Below, one piece after another: positions 1-10,035 of a DNA stretch of 64,000 bases. How positions within the stretch are numbered: position 1 is the stretch's first letter; each line of letters begins with the position of its first letter. Below the pieces are notes generated by a model. That model was not told the DNA's origin. It was given only the letters and a program-made list of their open reading frames with translations, and did not search any database. The position numbers and the translations under genes were made by a program. The stretch is from Molossus alvarezi (lineage: Eukaryota > Chordata > Mammalia > Chiroptera > Molossidae), in contig CM073907.1 in NCBI GenBank assembly GCA_037176705.1, forward strand, positions 12,121,001-12,185,000, given 5' to 3'.

Positions 1-5
1 CCTAC

Positions 6-108
6 CTGCTGGTCTTGGCGCTGCCCAGGCTGAAGTGGACGCAGTTCAAGCACTGGTCTGCGCTGGGGCCATCGCAGCCCTTGTCCCCACACTCCGGATG
101 GCACACAC
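6..108 (-). CDS. PCSK6: PCSK6 exon N: first Cys-rich (furin-like) repeat
   Basis: This exon has 103 nt, 2 + 33 codons + 2. It encodes VCHPECGDKGCDGPSADQCL, then NCVHFSLGSAKTS, and ends in the first two bases of an Arg codon. The CxxxC-x3-C...CxxC spacing is the furin-like Cys-rich repeat. In PACE4 this region (with the later PLAC domain) tethers the enzyme to heparan sulfate and the extracellular matrix (family knowledge). The acceptor is TTCTTTCGAG at 110-109 and the donor is AGCAG|GTAGG at 5-4, so the exon is complete. Asn to Ser (GPSAD) and Val to Ala (GSAKT) are the differences from human as remembered. Confidence 0.96.
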
Positions 109-3096
109 CTCGAAAGAACAAGCATTTCCTTTCACCCACCGAGAAACCCTCAGTCAAACCCAGTCCCCCAGGTCCCTGAGTGGGGGTCAGGAGCAGCTGC
201 CCGGGACAGCGGTGGGCCTGCGGGTCTGGACAGCCAGACCACAGACCCGGGCATCCAGCCCTACGGGATTCTGGACACAGGGAGCAGGTCTCTGGTTAGT
301 GTGCCCGTGTCAGGGGTTCGATACTAGCCCAGGACAGCCTCAGACCGACAGCACCCAGCGGGGGGTGGGGACCCAGATCCAAGAGAGACTAAGGGAGAGG
401 CCGGGACGGGGGAGGCAGGGACCAGCCAGCAATTCTGGTCTCCATCCTGAAGGACCGAGCAAGGTAATCTGGGGAGGGAGGGCGCCCGGGCAGCGGATAC
501 AGTGATGATCGCCCGGGAAATAAGCGGGAAGATGGGTAGGACCAAGACGGATTTCCACGTGGTCAGGACCACGGGTGGGCCTGGGGGTGGGGTGGCCTCA
601 CACAGGGCCCATCACTCCTCCTCCTGTGGGCTCCCCCACTCTGTCCCTCAGCGGGGGGCCACTGGTCTCTCCTCAAGTGCCCTCGAGCCCCTCAATTTAA
701 CTCCTGGGGGTCTTGTTGCAAAAGCGCCAGGGAGATGCTGAACGGGCACCAGCAAGCCTCGCCCTCCGGGTGCCCGCCCCTGGGTGGGCCAGCGGGAGAG
801 CCATTCGGAGCCCTGGGTCAGCGGATCAAGGAAGGTGCCCCTGACCTGCATCCCAGCCCCCTCCCTACCCTCCTCCTCTAGGAAGTGGCTCAGGAGAGCC
901 CACCTCGCAGGGAGCGGCCCCGGGACCATTACAAAGGCTTTGAGTCTGGAGAAAGAAAGACCAACCCTTCTACAAGGTTCTGGCTATTGGAGGGCGGGAG
1001 CGAGTTCAGGGGCAAAGAGGAGGTGATCTGCTGGCCGCCAGCATTTCCCAGGGACGCAGGCGAAGACAAAAGTCCCGTTCTCTGCCGCCCACAATGGGGC
1101 TTTGCTGAGGGGCACAAAGACCCCTTCATCCCTCTTGAAAGGGCCTCGAGACCTTCCCAGTGTTTGGCCGGTTTATTTTGCTTCCCTCCCCGAAGGTTTG
1201 ATGGTGTTGACATTTCCAGCATTCTCATCGTGGGTCCCGCCGTGAACCCCTTCCTAAGTGCGGCTGGTCCCTGGGGGTGCGCCGGGCCGCGTCCCGGCCT
1301 GGAGTCACCTAGCAGGGGACTGGCCACATCCCAAGCTCGGAGCACAGCGAGGGCCACCCACCCCCCTGAACTCCGGACTGTGGGCTGTTGGGGGTCATTT
1401 GATTTAATTCTGGTCCACGTCAGCCCAGCCTCTTCGTGGGGAGACCCTCGGGGATCAAGCTTCCTCGCACCATCTCGCTGAAAACACCCTGAACTTGGCT
1501 CCCGGGCTCCAGCCCTCCCAGCCTTGCAAAGCGCCCCCTCCTGCAAGGACTTCTCCTGAGCCCAGGGGCCCCCCAAGTCAGCCTCCCTGAGGAAGGTAAC
1601 AGTGTCCTCAACCGCGAGGAGATCTGGGGCCAGATCTGGCTCAGAAGGAAGTGCCTCGTGGGCAGGACTCGGTCTAGAACATTCTCTGCTACGTTCCCAG
1701 CACCCGGATGGCCGCTGGTCACGGGAGGTGCCCAGTGAATATCTGCAGAGCAGCCAGGGCAAAGGGGAGTGGCGGGAAACTGGGAAGCGCAGGTGTCCTC
1801 CCCATCCACACACTGAATGTTCTAGAACGTCCCAGGTCAAGATGGCTGGGAAGGGCCTAGGGCTGGGCTTCCAGCTGCTGCCTCAACCCCCTCACCTCTG
1901 TGCTGCGCTCTGCAAACAGCTTTAATAACCATCGTCCCACTGCAAAGTGCCCCTGACCTTCCCCTATCTCCCTGGGCTTGTCTGAGGCCGAGATGGTCCC
2001 GCAAGGGGTGCCCGAGACGCCCCATCCCACGTGCCTCCTGACTGTGCCCTGATCTCCTGTGGCTGCTTGCCCTCCTCCTGTCTCCTCCCCTCCCCTCCTC
2101 TCTGCCCTTCCTTCCTCCTCGGAGCCCTTTCCCCCTTTGCCCTCCACCCTCTGGCTCTCCCAGGTGGCACTGGCCCTGGTGGCCACCTGCCTCGAGCACA
2201 CGGGGCACTTCCCTGAGCACCAGGAACAGGCCACCATCCCACAGAGCCCCTCGGTCCTTCAAGCCACACTCGGGGAGACTGAGGGACGGGCTGCAGGCCA
2301 GTCTTCTTGTGAGACTCCAGGACAGGGAAGTGAGAGTCAGTAGCAGATTTTAAGGAAAAGAAGCAGTCACGTATGAATAAGGACTGAATCTTGCCACACG
2401 TTACGAGTCCCAGGGGGAAACAGCCGAGCAGCCCATACATAATTCACCGGTCCGCTTTCCAGGAGAGGGAGAAGGAACTTGAAATGGAATCGCCCACGAT
2501 TCAGGCTTGAGAGGCATCGGTGGGGTGCCTTTTCTCGTTACCTTCTCCCCGCCAGACGCTACGAGACGGCCCAAAGCATCACCTGCCCGGCCCCGTCACG
2601 GCCACGCAGCCAGAAGAGTTCGCTAAGGACACCGCCCGACCAGAAACACGCCTTTTCTCACAGATCACGGTGGGAGGGTTCGGCAGGGAAGGAACATGCT
2701 GACCCAGAGCGGAGGCCCCGCGCCGGGGTCCCCTGGTAAGGACCGGTACCCCTGGACAGCAGTTCCTGCAAGGCGGCACCTCTGCATCCTGTGAGATTCT
2801 GCGGCTGTTTCATGTGGCATCAGCATCTACTGACATCAAGTCCCGACACCCAATCCTGGTCTTTGCGGCAGCCCTGGGGGCCGCTCAGACCTCCGGCTGG
2901 TCCCTTCCCTGGCTGTGTGCACCCAGCCGCCCTGGCTCCACAGACGGGAAGCGGATGCGAGAGGGTCTGGCCGTGCGTCGGGAGCCCAGAGGAGTCTCAC
3001 GGACCAGGGGGCAGGCCCCAGTTCTGGGTGGGCACACAGAACCTCGGTGTCCCGGCTGGGGGGTTGGAGATACTTACTAGTTTGCAGCATACTTAC
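109..3096 (-). other. PCSK6 intron M-N
   Basis: A 3-kb GC-rich intron without VES, LINE or MIR copies that I can recognise. It contains a pyrimidine-rich tract at 2060-2160 (plus strand). Open frames (for example 929-1840 reverse) resemble no known family and are read as chance in GC-rich DNA. Confidence 0.85.
3076..3096 (-). other. PCSK6: Duplicated splice donor after the microexon
   Basis: AGTAAGTAT occurs twice on the minus strand, at 3097 and again 19 nt downstream, separated by GCTGCAAACT. The first is the in-frame donor. Use of the second would add 19 nt and, joined to exon N, create TAG at once. Confidence 0.8.
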
Positions 3097-3135
3097 TGGT
3101 CTGTAAAGTATTGGGAGAACCGTGGGCGGAGGATG
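3097..3135 (-). CDS. PCSK6: PCSK6 exon M: 39-nt microexon in the linker
   Basis: A 39-nt exon sits 154 nt downstream of exon L. Joined to its neighbours it encodes A-SSAHGSPNTLQT-S. This aligns over its full length with the human linker AQSTPGSANILQTS as I remember it, with GS-N-LQTS conserved. The acceptor is ACTCACACAG at 3137-3136 and the donor is ACCA|GTAAGT at 3096-3095. The length is a multiple of three, and skipping it joins exon L to exon N as DYTGVCH in frame. PACE4 isoforms with and without 13 residues at this place are, to my memory, described in human. A second full-strength donor copy, GTAAGTAT, lies 19 nt further on. Confidence 0.93.
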
Positions 3136-3289
3136 CTGTGTGAGTGCAAATTGGCATCATTACTAGGGTTTCAGGACACGGAGGAGACACACCAGCCTAA
3201 CCCCGCCTTCAGCGGGAACAGCCCTGTGTCCTGAGAGCGGAGAGGAGACTCCCAGAGCTGGCCGTGTCCTCCGGGTGCAGGCTCATTAC
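3136..3289 (-). other. PCSK6 intron L-M, 154 nt
   Basis: The shortest intron of the window, linking exon L to the microexon. It holds no repeat. Its shortness probably helps definition of the tiny exon. Confidence 0.9.
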
Positions 3290-3469
3290 CTGTGTAGTCC
3301 TCTTCGTCCTCGGGAACCTCAGGGGGCGACAGCAACACGGCAGCCTTGGGGGGCTCCAGCCCTGGGGTGGGCAGCTCCAGCATGCGCGAGCGGGACTGGT
3401 GGGAGCTGAAGGTGTTGTAGGGGTGCCCCGCCGTGCCGTACAGGACAAGGCTCCATTCCTTCAGCTTCC
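3290..3469 (-). CDS. PCSK6: PCSK6 exon L: end of P domain and acidic linker
   Basis: This exon has 180 nt, 2 + 59 codons + 1. It begins with the second half of a Gly codon and KLKEWSLVLYGTAGHPYNTF, where KEWSLxLYGT closes the P domain. It continues through SSHQSRSRMLELPTPG and a Pro/Glu-rich acidic linker ending EVPEDEEDYT. The acceptor is GTGCCTTGCAG and the donor ACAG|GTAATG. The linker PTPGLEPPKAAVLLSPPEV differs from human at several places but has the same length. The last base, G, can be completed either by the microexon (Ala codon) or directly by exon N (Gly codon), so both splice forms keep the frame. Confidence 0.96.
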
Positions 3470-3598
3470 CTGCAAGGCACCAACCCAGAGTCAAGAAACC
3501 TCCCCGGGGAAGCTCCTGGCCCCTCGGCCTGGCCAAAGGCCTCCGTCACCCACAGCAGTGCCAGGTGCCGCCTGGCTCAGGCCCCAAACCCCGTCTCT

Positions 3599-3820
3599 CT
3601 CTTTTTTTTTGCATTTATCTTCAGATAGGGAGAGAGAAAGGGAGGGAGGGAGAGAGAAATATCGATGTGAGAGAGACACATCGAGTGGTTGCCACCCACA
3701 CGACCCCAACCAGGGCCGGGGACAAACTGCAACCGAGGTATGTGCCCGTAGCGGGAACTGAACCCAGGACTCTCCGGTCCGCAGGCCCACACTCTAACCG
3801 CTGAGCCAAACTAGCCAGGG
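3599..3820 (-). mobile_element. VES SINE, TTTGGCTCAG subtype
   Basis: A reverse copy. Perfect 15-bp duplications CCAAACCCCGTCTCT at 3584-3598 and 3821-3835. Its A-tail end is shortened and the tail hairpin is absent. It lies about 115 nt upstream of the exon L acceptor, in the gene's own orientation. Confidence 0.96.
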
Positions 3821-3898
3821 CCAAACCCCGTCTCTTGCTATCATCATGCTGCATTCGGGAGAGGGGGTCCACCTCCACGCTCTGCAGGCTGCACTTTT

Positions 3899-4110
3899 TA
3901 AAAAAAATTTTTTTTTCTTTATTGATTTTAGAGAGAGAGGAAGGGAGAGAGATAGAAGCATTGATGAGAGAGAACATTGACTGGCCACCTCCTACATGAC
4001 CGCCACTGGGGATCAGGCCCACAACCTGGGCATGTGCCCTGACCGGGGATCAAACCGGCGACCGCTTGGTGCAGGGCCGGCGCTCAATCACTGAGCCACA
4101 CCGGCCGGGC
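3899..4110 (-). mobile_element. VES SINE, GTGTGGCTCAG subtype
   Basis: A reverse copy. Perfect 16-bp duplications TGCAGGCTGCACTTTT at 3883-3898 and 4111-4126. Confidence 0.96.
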
Positions 4111-4429
4111 TGCAGGCTGCACTTTTATTGTCGCTGCTCCATCTCCTTCCACACCTCACTCTGCATGGCCACCCTTCCGTCCTCGGTCTATATCCTACTT
4201 TTGCAATGCGGGCAACCCTGCTGTGTGACTAGTTCATGCTCCAGTTGCAGGGACCTCTCCAGCTCTCTGGATCCTAGCACAGGGGGCTCCTGGGAGCTGT
4301 GGTCCCTCCTGGCCTGGCAGGGCCTGGACGACCGAGGCCAGGAGGCAGCTCCCAGGCTGCTCGAAACCATGTTGGATGATGACCCTCACACAGCGCGGCC
4401 CACGACAGCCTTGCTGCTTTTCTTTTAAA

Positions 4430-4445
4430 AACGTGTTTTTATTGG

Positions 4446-4484
<39 letters not shown>

Positions 4485-4618
4485 TCGATCGGCTGCCTCT
4501 TGCACGCCCCCTACTGGGTATCGAGCTCACAACCTGAGCATGTGCCCTGACCGGGAATCAAACCGGGACCTCTCAGTCCATGGGACAGTGCTCAGTCCAC
4601 TGAGCCACACCGCCAGGC
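4430..4618 (-). mobile_element. VES SINE, GTGTGGCTCAG subtype
   Basis: A reverse copy with a (GA)n run, CCCCCTACTGGGTATCGAGC, GAATCAAACCGGGACC, and head ACTGAGCCACACCGCCAGGC. The duplication is not clear (GCTGC..TT/ GCAGCAACC). Confidence 0.9.
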
Positions 4619-5239
4619 AGCAACCCATCCCCAAACCATCACCCCAGCCCCAAACGCCTGCAACCCCCAAGCCCGGCGTCTCCTAGCCAGGCCAGCACTG
4701 GGCGATGTAGGTCCTCGAATTTGAGGACACGCTCCTGAGCTAGCGATTTTGGAGGCTCGGCCTTCCAAAGGGCTCTTTTACACACTCTGGCCAGTTCCCT
4801 AAAACACTCCTAACACAGGCTGCACCGTTAATGACGGCAAGGAGCGGCTCTCACGGGCACAGGTGCAGAAACGCGGTCGGTCCCTGTATGACGCGTCACT
4901 GTCCTCTATCCCTGGGGATCAAATAAAGCTGCCTTTCAAAGCCCCACGCAATCTGAGCATTTTAACTACTGAGTGACAGGCTGCAATTAAGGCGGGAACA
5001 TAATGGCTACATGACAAAGACCAAGGGCTCTGCGAGCTATAATTTGAGTAGAGATCTATTTCAGACGTATATACGATGCCCTGAAAACCCCGCCAAAGGC
5101 CTGGTCGCTAAAATTAGATCCTTATTTTCGGATGTAGTTCTGGTAAGGCACACAGAGGGGCTGCTCCCGTGTGGAGGGAGAGAGGGCAGGAGGAACTCCG
5201 AGAAACCGAAATCGTAGATCCTAAGAGTTCTCAGCACAA

Positions 5240-5425
5240 GGAAAATAAACCAACACACTTTTCTTCCCCCTTTTTTGTGTATGTCCATCTGAGATGATGG
5301 ATGTAACTAAACTTACCGTGGTGATCCTGTTACAGTATACAGAAGTCAAGTCCTCATGCGGTACACCCTAGAAGTATTCAGTGCCCTGTGTTGATTATAT
5401 CTCAGTAAAACCAGGGAAAACGAAT
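5240..5425 (+). mobile_element. LINE-1 3' UTR relic
   Basis: GAGATGATGGATGTAACTAA, ACTTACCGTGGTGATCCTGT and TTGATTATATCTCAGTAAAA are the familiar end of an old LINE-1 3' UTR. Confidence 0.85.
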
Positions 5426-5591
5426 TCCAAGAAACCAGGAGGAGGAGGCCGGAGGGGAGGCGGGGGTGCAGGAGTGGAAGAGAGACTTCATTTTTCTTAA
5501 AAAAGCAAAACAAAACACCCACAGCATGTATTGCCTTTCACAGACATACATTAAAATAAAATAAAATAAGAGTTTAATTTTAAAAAGTTAT

Positions 5592-5741
5592 GGCCCTGGC
5601 CAGATAGCTTGGTTGGTTAGAGCACTGTGGGTTCAATACCCGGTGGAGCACGTGCAGGAGGCAACCGCCCGATGTTTCTCTGTCACATCAATGTTTCTCT
5701 TTCTTCCCCTTCCTCTCTCTCTCTCTCTCTCTCTTTCTTTT
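5592..5741 (+). mobile_element. VES SINE, shortened body
   Basis: A forward copy: GCCCTGGCCAGATAGCTTGG, short body with GGTTCAATACCCGGTGGAGC, then (CT)n. About 60 nt of the body are missing. Confidence 0.88.
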
Positions 5742-5987
5742 AATCCTCACTAAAGGATATAATATTTTTCTATTTATCTTCAGATAGAGTGGGAGGGAGA
5801 GAGAGGAAGAGAAAGGGAGAGAGAAATATCAACGTGAGAGGGACACATTGACTGGTTGCCTCCCGCAGAACCCCAACCAGGGTCAGGGACGAACTGCAAC
5901 CGAGGCACGTGCCCTTAGCGGGAACTGAACCCGGGACTCTCTGGTCTGTGGGCCAACACTCTAACCGCTGAGCCAACCGGCCAGGGC
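5742..5987 (-). mobile_element. VES SINE, TTTGGCTCAG subtype
   Basis: A reverse, full-length copy abutting the forward copy on its left with no spacer. The tail TCCTCACTAAAGGAT is shared or fused with the end of that copy. Confidence 0.92.
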
Positions 5988-6016
5988 TAAGATGATCTTT
6001 TAAAAAACAAAAGTCA

Positions 6017-6276
6017 GCCCTGGCCGGTTTGGCTCAGCGGTTAGAGCATCAGCCTGCGGTCCCCAGAGACCCGGGTTCGGTTCCAGCTAAGGGCATGTAC
6101 CTTGGTTGCAGTTTGTTCCCAGCCCTGGTCGGTCGTGCGGGTGGCAGCCACTCGATGTGTCCCTTTCACATCGATGTTTCTCTCTCTCTCTCTCTCTTCC
6201 TCTCTCTCTCTCCCACTCTACCTGAACAAAAAGTATCCTCGGGTGAGGATAAAAATAATAATAATAATAATAATAC
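6017..6276 (+). mobile_element. VES SINE, TTTGGCTCAG subtype, first of a tandem pair
   Basis: Forward copy with TCCTCGGGTGAGGAT and an (ATA)n tail. The 14-bp repeat AAAAACAAAAGTCA precedes it (6003-6016) and follows it (6277-6290). Confidence 0.95.
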
Positions 6277-6290
6277 AAAAACAAAAGTCA

Positions 6291-6497
6291 GCCCGGCTGG
6301 TGTGGCTCAGTGGTTGAGCGTCAACCAAGAGGTTGCTGGTTCAATTCCTGGTCAGGGTACATGCCCAGGTTGTGGGCCCGATCCCCAGTGGGGGGTTCGC
6401 AGGAGGTGGCCAATCGATGTTCTCTCTCATCAATGTTTCTACCTCTCTCTCCCTCTCCCTTCCCCTCTCTCTAACATCAATAAAGAAAAATAAAATA
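6291..6497 (+). mobile_element. VES SINE, GTGTGGCTCAG subtype, second of a tandem pair
   Basis: Forward copy: GCCCGGCTGGTGTGGCTCAG, CCCCAGTGGGGGGTTCGCAG, ACATCAATAAAGAAAAATAA. It is flanked by AAAAACAAAAGTC at 6277-6290 and 6498-6510. Confidence 0.95.
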
Positions 6498-6679
6498 AAA
6501 AACAAAAGTCGAAAGCAGACCAAAATAATCTCCACATGAAGGGTGCTCACGCCTGTGCTACATGGAGTTTATTAGCTTGCAATGAGACCTCAGGGCAAAA
6601 ACAGAGAGGGCCACTTTCAAAAGGAAAATCAGCTTATACACAAAGCCTTGGAAACATGCCACCCTCTTTCCTATGATCA

Positions 6680-7140
6680 CAACACAAACGAAGCCAAAAT
6701 ACCATTTTTCTCCTCCAGGACTGGTCAATGCATATGCCGACTGGCGCCTGGGGAGACTGTGAACCGATTCGACTATTTTGAAAAGCAAATTGGTAATATG
6801 TATCAAAAGCAGATATATCTGTGGTTTCCACTTCTTATCTGTCCCAGTAATTTGACTTCTGGTGAATGATCCCAAAGAAATCATTTTAAATTTAGGAGAA
6901 AGCTCTCTGCATTAAAGCTGTCTATTTATAATGGCGAAAACCCAAAAAACAATCTACATGCCCAACGATAGAGGGATACTTAAATAAATTATGGTATTTT
7001 CTCCTTGACAACACAGTATAAAAAAAATACAAAACGCTGCTTACAGAGGATTGACAAGGACATTAAAAACTGCTTGATATGCAAGTAACAGAAAAAAGCA
7101 CAAAGTGATGTCTGAAGCATGGTCAGAGCTCTGTAAAATG
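6680..7140 (+). mobile_element. Old LINE-1 / HAL1-like relic
   Basis: AAAGCAAATTGGTAATATGT, ATTTGACTTCTGGTGAATGA, AACAATCTACATGCCCAACG, AATAAATTATGGTATTTTCT and CTGTAAAATGTCAGG follow the order of an old L1M/HAL1 3' region. Confidence 0.75.
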
Positions 7141-7198
7141 TCAGGAAAAAAAGCCCCCATGGAAATATAGACATGTTTTCTTATCATGATGTGTTTCT

Positions 7199-7418
7199 TT
7201 CTTTCTTATTATTGATTTTGAGAGAGAGAGGAAGGGGGAGGGAGAGAGAGAGAGAGAGAAACATCAACGTGAGAGCGAAATGTTGATCAACTGCCTCCTG
7301 CACGGGCCCCTACTGGGGGTCGAACCCACAACCTGGGCATGTGCCCTGACTGGGAGTCGAACTGATCACCTTTTGGAGCATGGGACCACGTCCAACCGAG
7401 CTACACTGGCCAGGGCTG
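7199..7418 (-). mobile_element. VES SINE, GTGTGGC subtype
   Basis: A reverse copy. Duplications ATCATGATGTGTTTCT (7183-7198) and ATCATGACGTGTTTCT (7419-7434) differ at a single T/C. Confidence 0.94.
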
Positions 7419-7506
7419 ATCATGACGTGTTTCTGAAAGTAATAAAGTCAACCTGAGGAGGGGTTTCCAGAAAGTTCTTCCTCTTCCCATAACCTTTATT
7501 TTTAAT

Positions 7507-7719
7507 TAAAAAAAATGTTTTTACTGATTTTTTTTTTTGAGAGAGAGAGGAAGGGAGAGAGAGGTCGAAACATTGATGTGTCTCCATCATAGGCTGCCTC
7601 CTGCATGCCCCCCACTGGGGGTCGAGCCAGTAACCCGGGCATGTGCCCTGATGGGGAATTGAACCGGGACCTCTCAGTCCCTGGGCCGACGCTCTACCAC
7701 TGAGCCACACCGGTCAGGG
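7507..7719 (-). mobile_element. VES SINE, GTGTGGCTCAG subtype
   Basis: A reverse copy: CCCCACTGGGGGTCGAGCC, GAATTGAACCGGGACC, ACCACTGAGCCACACCGGTC. CCTTTATTTTTAATT (about 7491) and CCTTTTATTTTTAATT (7720) are the duplication. Confidence 0.92.
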
Positions 7720-9516
7720 CCTTTTATTTTTAATTTTCATCGACATTTGCAACTTTTCCCGGGAAATGAAGATTAGCCCGGAACGCATCCATTCAACCTA
7801 AGTCAGTAAGACCCACAGCCCGACGGGAACAGCCCGGCTCTCGAGAAGAAGGACATGCATGAGAGCCCCGGCGAGGAGTTCAAGACGGCACGGAACTCCT
7901 GACGAGGAAGAAACAAGTCACCAGGAGAGGCTCATTTCTCCCGATTTGAACGAAGAGTGACTGTGTTACCAAGCATGCACAGCTGAGGGCAGAGTTGACT
8001 AAAAATGATGTGGTTCAAGGTTCGCGGGGGGCCCGCCCATCCATTCATTCACCCTCTGTGACTGCTCCCTCCCCGAGCTCAAAGTGTGCAGCCCTGGGAA
8101 GGACGGGGGACCTAGGCCTGCCCTCCCCCAGCTCGCTGTGCCCGCCAAAGCCCAACCACACTGCGCAGTCTGAGTGTGAGCCGTGCTCACCCAGTACGAC
8201 TCCGAGATGACTGAAGCTCATGTTCAATCGGCCACCTGGACACCTGCTCTAGCCCAGGTTCCCTGGAAATAAGGATGTGAGGCAAAGCCCAGGCTGAGGC
8301 TTCATCGGGAGGTGCTATCCCAGGGCAACAAATGTGAGGGGGGAGGGGCAGGAGGGAAGAGGGGACAGTCGCATATGAAGCTGGCCCCAGCTTCACAAAA
8401 TAACAGTAGGGTGGTTGGCCAGGGGACAGCTTCCAAACAGGCCTTGTGGGAGCTGTCTGTCAGAAAGGGTGTGAGCTGCACCCTGTTTCTCATTAGGCAG
8501 ACCTGGGGTGTATTTCGGGGTGATGTTACCTGCCCTGCCAGGCAGCCAGATGCTGGGAGGCTGGGTACCTAGCACGGCCTGAAGTGGAGAGAAAAGTCCC
8601 AGCTTCCCAAGTTCTGCTGGGTTTGCAGTTCCCACCTGTGTGGGAGCAGGTGAGGCCCAAGGGCGGGGGGTGGAACCCATCTGGGGAGCCACATGTCAAA
8701 TCCAGTGTAGTATCGGTGCACGTGGTTGGTGGTCGATGGCATCAACTACTGGAACTAATGATAATGCTTGAAAAACAACCAATTCCCTCAGCTTTTTTTA
8801 AGTCCTCCATTCGAGTGGAGCACCTTTGCTAGTGGAGACGCCGGTTAACAGCTTCAGCTGGGACGCAGTTTGGTTTCTAAATGACGTATGCGACGGGTTC
8901 CCAGGAGGCTTCCAAGAAATGGCTACTGGCGTCCTGGGCATTGCAGGCTTGACGGTCAAACACTGACCCCGTGGAACCCTTTCAAGATCCTCCTTAAAGA
9001 TCTGTCCATACAGAACGTCCCCGGGCCCACAAAGTAGCCAGTGTTACTCCCATCATTCATGTGACGGAACAGAGACCCCGAGGGGCTCCAGGCCAGAAAG
9101 GGGCCCAGGTGGAACTCAGACCGCACCTGCAGGACGCTCTGCAGGTCCCAAGCTCCCAACCCTGTGTCCTGACTCCAATGCACGTGGTAACCTGGTCTTC
9201 CTCCCCCCACCCACCTTCCCACAGACACGTCCTCTCCCCGGCCAGGCTGACCTGCGTGTGGTTCAGGTGTGACCGTCACTGTTGCTCTGTGTCCCCCAGG
9301 GTACTCCACAGGCTGTGGCAGTTGCAGCGAGTTCTGCCCTGATCCCTGGGAACTGGCCCAGCCTTGGCTTTCGGGCTGGTGGGAAGGAGAGAAGGAAGCA
9401 CAGGATCCTACAGAGCGGGCGGGTGGACTCAGGTGCACTGGGCTGAGCTCCAAAGCAAGCCAAGCCGCGTGGGAACCAAAACGGCCGTGACCCCAGGCGC
9501 ACAGCTGTGTGCCCAC

Positions 9517-9557
9517 GGAAGCCACGGAAGCCACAGAAGCCACGGAAGCCAGTGCCT
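9517..9557. repeat. 9-bp tandem repeat
   Basis: Four to five copies of GAAGCCACG in a row, one with an A for G change. Part of the unassigned intron sequence. Confidence 0.85.
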
Positions 9558-9939
9558 CCGAGTGCCTCCCTCCTCACAGCATCTCAACACCAAGATGTCG
9601 GTGAGCGTGTTTATTTGTTTTTTTGGTTTGGAAGAAAATGTTGCTTAAGAAGAAGAAAGAACAGAAATGTGCCTACTGAGGTCAAGACTTGAAAGAGGCT
9701 TCCATTTCAACCCCCGACTAGAAGGCGATGTAGCTGGCCCCAAGCACACTCCGAGATGGGGTGGCTCCCCAAGTCCTGGGCTCTCCTGATTCCCAGTTTA
9801 AACTACCTCAAAGGTTCTGAGGCAGGTCTCTACCAGTTACCTCGGGCTGGACTTTTCCCATGACAGCAAAGAAACCGGTTCCTGATAACACGCGGCGGGC
9901 GGGTAAGAAGGGGGGGGGAGAAACCTGAGCGCCCGTGAC

Positions 9940-10035
9940 AACCTGCTATGTGCCAGGCTGTGCCACAGATGTTCAGTCCTCAAGGGCTCAGAACACACCT
10001 AGGAGGGAGCTGCTACTCACCGGGTCTCCCAGACA
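9940..10035 (+). mobile_element. MIR fragment
   Basis: GACAACCTGCTATGTGCCAG and CTGTGCCACAGATGTTCAGT are a short piece of the MIR core. Weak. Confidence 0.5.

Noticed and set aside
929..1840. Reverse open frame of 303 codons
   Set aside because: It lies in the GC-rich intron M-N and has low-complexity composition without any recognised domain. Several overlapping frames are also open, as expected in CpG/GC-rich DNA. No splice or promoter evidence.
6017..6100. tRNA genes at the many GGTTCGA-type box-B motifs
   Set aside because: All such motifs belong to VES SINE heads with CT tract, A-rich tail and target duplications. None forms a complete cloverleaf followed by a terminator.
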